A stretch of DNA of 64,000 bases from Algoriphagus resistens (lineage in GTDB: Bacteria; Bacteroidota; Bacteroidia; Cytophagales; Cyclobacteriaceae), in assembly GCF_001442615.1 (NCBI RefSeq), contig NZ_LMXN01000013.1:1-64000 (forward strand), written 5' to 3'. Position 1 is the stretch's first letter. Each line of letters opens with the position of its first letter. A model generated the notes under the pieces. The model searched no databases. It was given only the letters and a program-made list of their open reading frames with translations, and had not been told where the DNA came from. Shown piece after piece: positions 62,589-64,000 of this stretch. The position numbers were made by a program, and so were the translations under genes.

Positions 62589-63164
62589 TTATTTGTTATC
62601 AGTTTCTTCTTCCGTAGAATCAGCTGAAGCTTCAGGAGCCTTAGGCTCTTCCACATCCTTTGCAGGAGCTTCTTCTTTAGTTGCAGATTCTTTTTTAACC
62701 GGAGCTGCTCCAGCAGTATCTTCAGCACTAGTGGCTTTACCAGCACCACCTCTGCGAGATCTTCTCGTAGTTTTCTTAGCAGGCTGAGCGTCCTTCAACA
62801 TCAATTCGTTAAAGTCTACCAACTCGATGATACACATTTCAGCATTATCACCTAATCTGAATCCAGTTTTGATAATTCTGGTATATCCACCTGGACGGGT
62901 AGCTACTTTGGAAATTACTTCACCAAATAGTTCGATGATAGCTTCCTTATTTTTCAAATAAGCGAAAGCCATCCTTCTATTGTGCGTAGTATCTTCTTTA
63001 GCTCTAGTCACTAGTGGCTCCAAGTACTTCTTCAATTCTTTTGCCTTGGCAAGCGTTGTTGAGATACGCTTGTGAAGAATCAGCGAAGTTGCCATATTAG
63101 AAAGCATTGCTTTTCTATGAGCGGCCTTCCTTCCAAGGTGGTTAAATTTCTTACCGTGTCTCAT
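62589..63164 (-). CDS. rplQ: Ribosomal protein L17 with long C-terminal tail
   Basis: A 191-residue L17 protein. The conserved core (residues 1-120; MRHGKKFNHLGRKAAHRKAM at the start) is followed by an Ala/Lys/Glu-rich tail of about 65 residues (from KKTTRRSRRG onward) not found in E. coli L17 (127 residues). Such tails are common in Bacteroidota. It follows rpoA by 6 bp and is the last gene of the operon. Confidence 0.96.
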   Translation of the reverse strand: MRHGKKFNHLGRKAAHRKAMLSNMATSLILHKRISTTLAKAKELKKYLEPLVTRAKEDTTHNRRMAFAYLKNKEAIIELFGEVISKVATRPGGYTRIIKTGFRLGDNAEMCIIELVDFNELMLKDAQPAKKTTRRSRRGGAGKATSAEDTAGAAPVKKESATKEEAPAKDVEEPKAPEASADSTEEETDNK

Positions 63165-63170
63165 TATTAG

Positions 63171-64000
63171 TTATTCTTCATCAAGTTTATACTTAGAAAT
63201 ATCCATCCCGAAGGTCAGGTTTTTTTCCTGGATAAGTTGCTCTAGCTCAGCTAGGGATTTCTTACCGAAGTTTCTGAATTTCATCATGTCAGAAATTTCA
63301 AGTTTGGCAAGGTCACCCAAAGTCTTCACATCCGCAGCTTTAAGGCAGTTGAATGCCCTAACAGAAAGATCGAGATCTCCCAAATTAGTCTTCAACAATT
63401 TCCTCATATGCAAGAATTCTTCGTCAATTGGCTCCGGCTCTGCTACTCCAGTTGAATCCAAAACCATAGTCTGGTCAGAGAACAACATAAAGTGCTGGAT
63501 AAGGATTTTGGCAGATTCCTGAAGTGCTTTCTCCGGGTGGATAGAGCCATCAGTAGAAACTTCCATGATCAATTTTTCGAAGTCAGTTTTCTGTTCCACA
63601 CGCGTATTTTCAACGCTGTATTTCACATTCTTAATAGGAGTGAAAACTGCATCGATTGCGATAGTTCCGAATATCTGTTCTTTTGGTTTGGATTCTTCAG
63701 CTGGTAGGTACCCTCTTCCCTTTTCCATCGTCAATTCGATCTCAAAGTTTTTGGTCTCGTCGATATGACAGATCACCAACTCCGGGTTCAGGATTTCGAA
63801 AGAAGAAGTGAACTTGGCAATGTCTCCTGCAGTGAATACAGACTGGTTCTTGATTTCAACAGTGATCTTTCCGTCAAATGCCTCATGCACTTTCTTGAAT
63901 CTCACTTGCTTTAGGTTCAAAATAATATCTGTAACGTCTTCAACTACACCTTCGATGGTCGAAAACTCATGCACCACACCAGGTATTTTGATGGCAGTGA
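63171..64000 (-). CDS. rpoA: RNA polymerase alpha subunit, cut by window edge
   Basis: The C-terminal 276 or so residues of the alpha subunit; the 5' end lies beyond base 64000. The dimerisation and assembly part (VVHEFSTIEGVVEDVTDIILN) and the C-terminal domain (LDLSVRAFNCLKAADVKTLGDLAK, then FRNFGKKSLAELEQLI) are clear. The GTG at 63977 is an internal valine, not the start. The subunit assembles RNA polymerase and contacts promoters and activators. Confidence 0.97.
   Translation of the reverse strand, partial: TAIKIPGVVHEFSTIEGVVEDVTDIILNLKQVRFKKVHEAFDGKITVEIKNQSVFTAGDIAKFTSSFEILNPELVICHIDETKNFEIELTMEKGRGYLPAEESKPKEQIFGTIAIDAVFTPIKNVKYSVENTRVEQKTDFEKLIMEVSTDGSIHPEKALQESAKILIQHFMLFSDQTMVLDSTGVAEPEPIDEEFLHMRKLLKTNLGDLDLSVRAFNCLKAADVKTLGDLAKLEISDMMKFRNFGKKSLAELEQLIQEKNLTFGMDISKYKLDEE

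Noticed and set aside
63171..63977. A complete 268-residue alpha-like protein starting at GTG 63977
   Set aside because: The frame stays open to the window edge with the expected alpha-subunit residues TAIKIPGV, so the gene is simply cut.
1..64000. Mobile elements, prophage, CRISPR arrays or defence systems
   Set aside because: No transposase, integrase, Cas protein, regular spacer repeats or restriction/toxin genes are visible in any frame.

Overview
The window comes from a Gram-negative member of the Bacteroidota, most likely order Cytophagales (Algoriphagus/Cyclobacteriaceae-like; inference from protein style, not from a search). The signs are a SusC/SusD pair with a hybrid two-component regulator, carboxypeptidase-D-like N-terminal domains on the TonB-dependent receptors, a TamB/TamL pair, Bacteroidota-type promoters (TTG ... 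TAnnTTTG), and almost no Shine-Dalgarno sequences. No transposase, integrase, phage gene, CRISPR array or rRNA is visible, so this looks like ordinary chromosome with accessory nutrient-uptake loci.

Layout. 0.3-4 kb: a UMF1-type permease, then an ExbB - small membrane protein - ExbD - ExbD operon that supplies proton-motive energy to outer-membrane receptors. 4.6-15.3 kb: a compact polysaccharide-utilisation locus with susC, susD and a GH30 lipoprotein on the minus strand, and a divergent hybrid sensor/AraC regulator. 15.5-16.9 kb: a Crp-like regulator and a stand-alone LpxA-type acyltransferase. 17.4 kb: tRNA-Ser(GGA) with a terminator. 17.6-23.7 kb: a tightly packed minus-strand cluster (two GT2 glycosyltransferases, a SpoIIE-type phosphatase, a polysaccharide deacetylase, TatD, asparaginase, a small unknown), divergent from ruvC. 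24.4-28.9 kb: an outer-membrane barrel protein, a second Crp-like regulator, unknown small proteins and a CPA1 antiporter.

28.9-40.2 kb is an iron-acquisition region. One minus-strand run resembles the Bacteroides xusABC xenosiderophore system (TonB receptor, DUF4374 surface lipoprotein, PepSY membrane protein) with extra genes inserted. A second unit pairs a siderophore receptor with a PepSY-TM reductase-like protein. Both are preceded by tandem copies of the same inverted repeat (TTAGA-N5-TCTAA). In front of the second receptor, one copy sits exactly between a good -33 and -7 promoter element. This shared operator is the most informative regulatory signal in the window.

40.4-56.6 kb, plus strand: a small membrane protein, VOC proteins, a purple-acid-type phosphatase, TamB (no usual start codon in front of its membrane anchor) overlapping the TamL lipoprotein, a DUF4153 membrane protein, the CbpA/CbpM co-chaperone pair, DinB, a methyltransferase and an acyltransferase-like membrane protein. 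56.6-64 kb, minus strand: a flavin-binding stress protein, cysM/cysE, an outer-membrane protein overlapping ftsB/divIC, eno, carA, rplQ, and rpoA, which runs off the right edge. Several intrinsic terminators separate these units.
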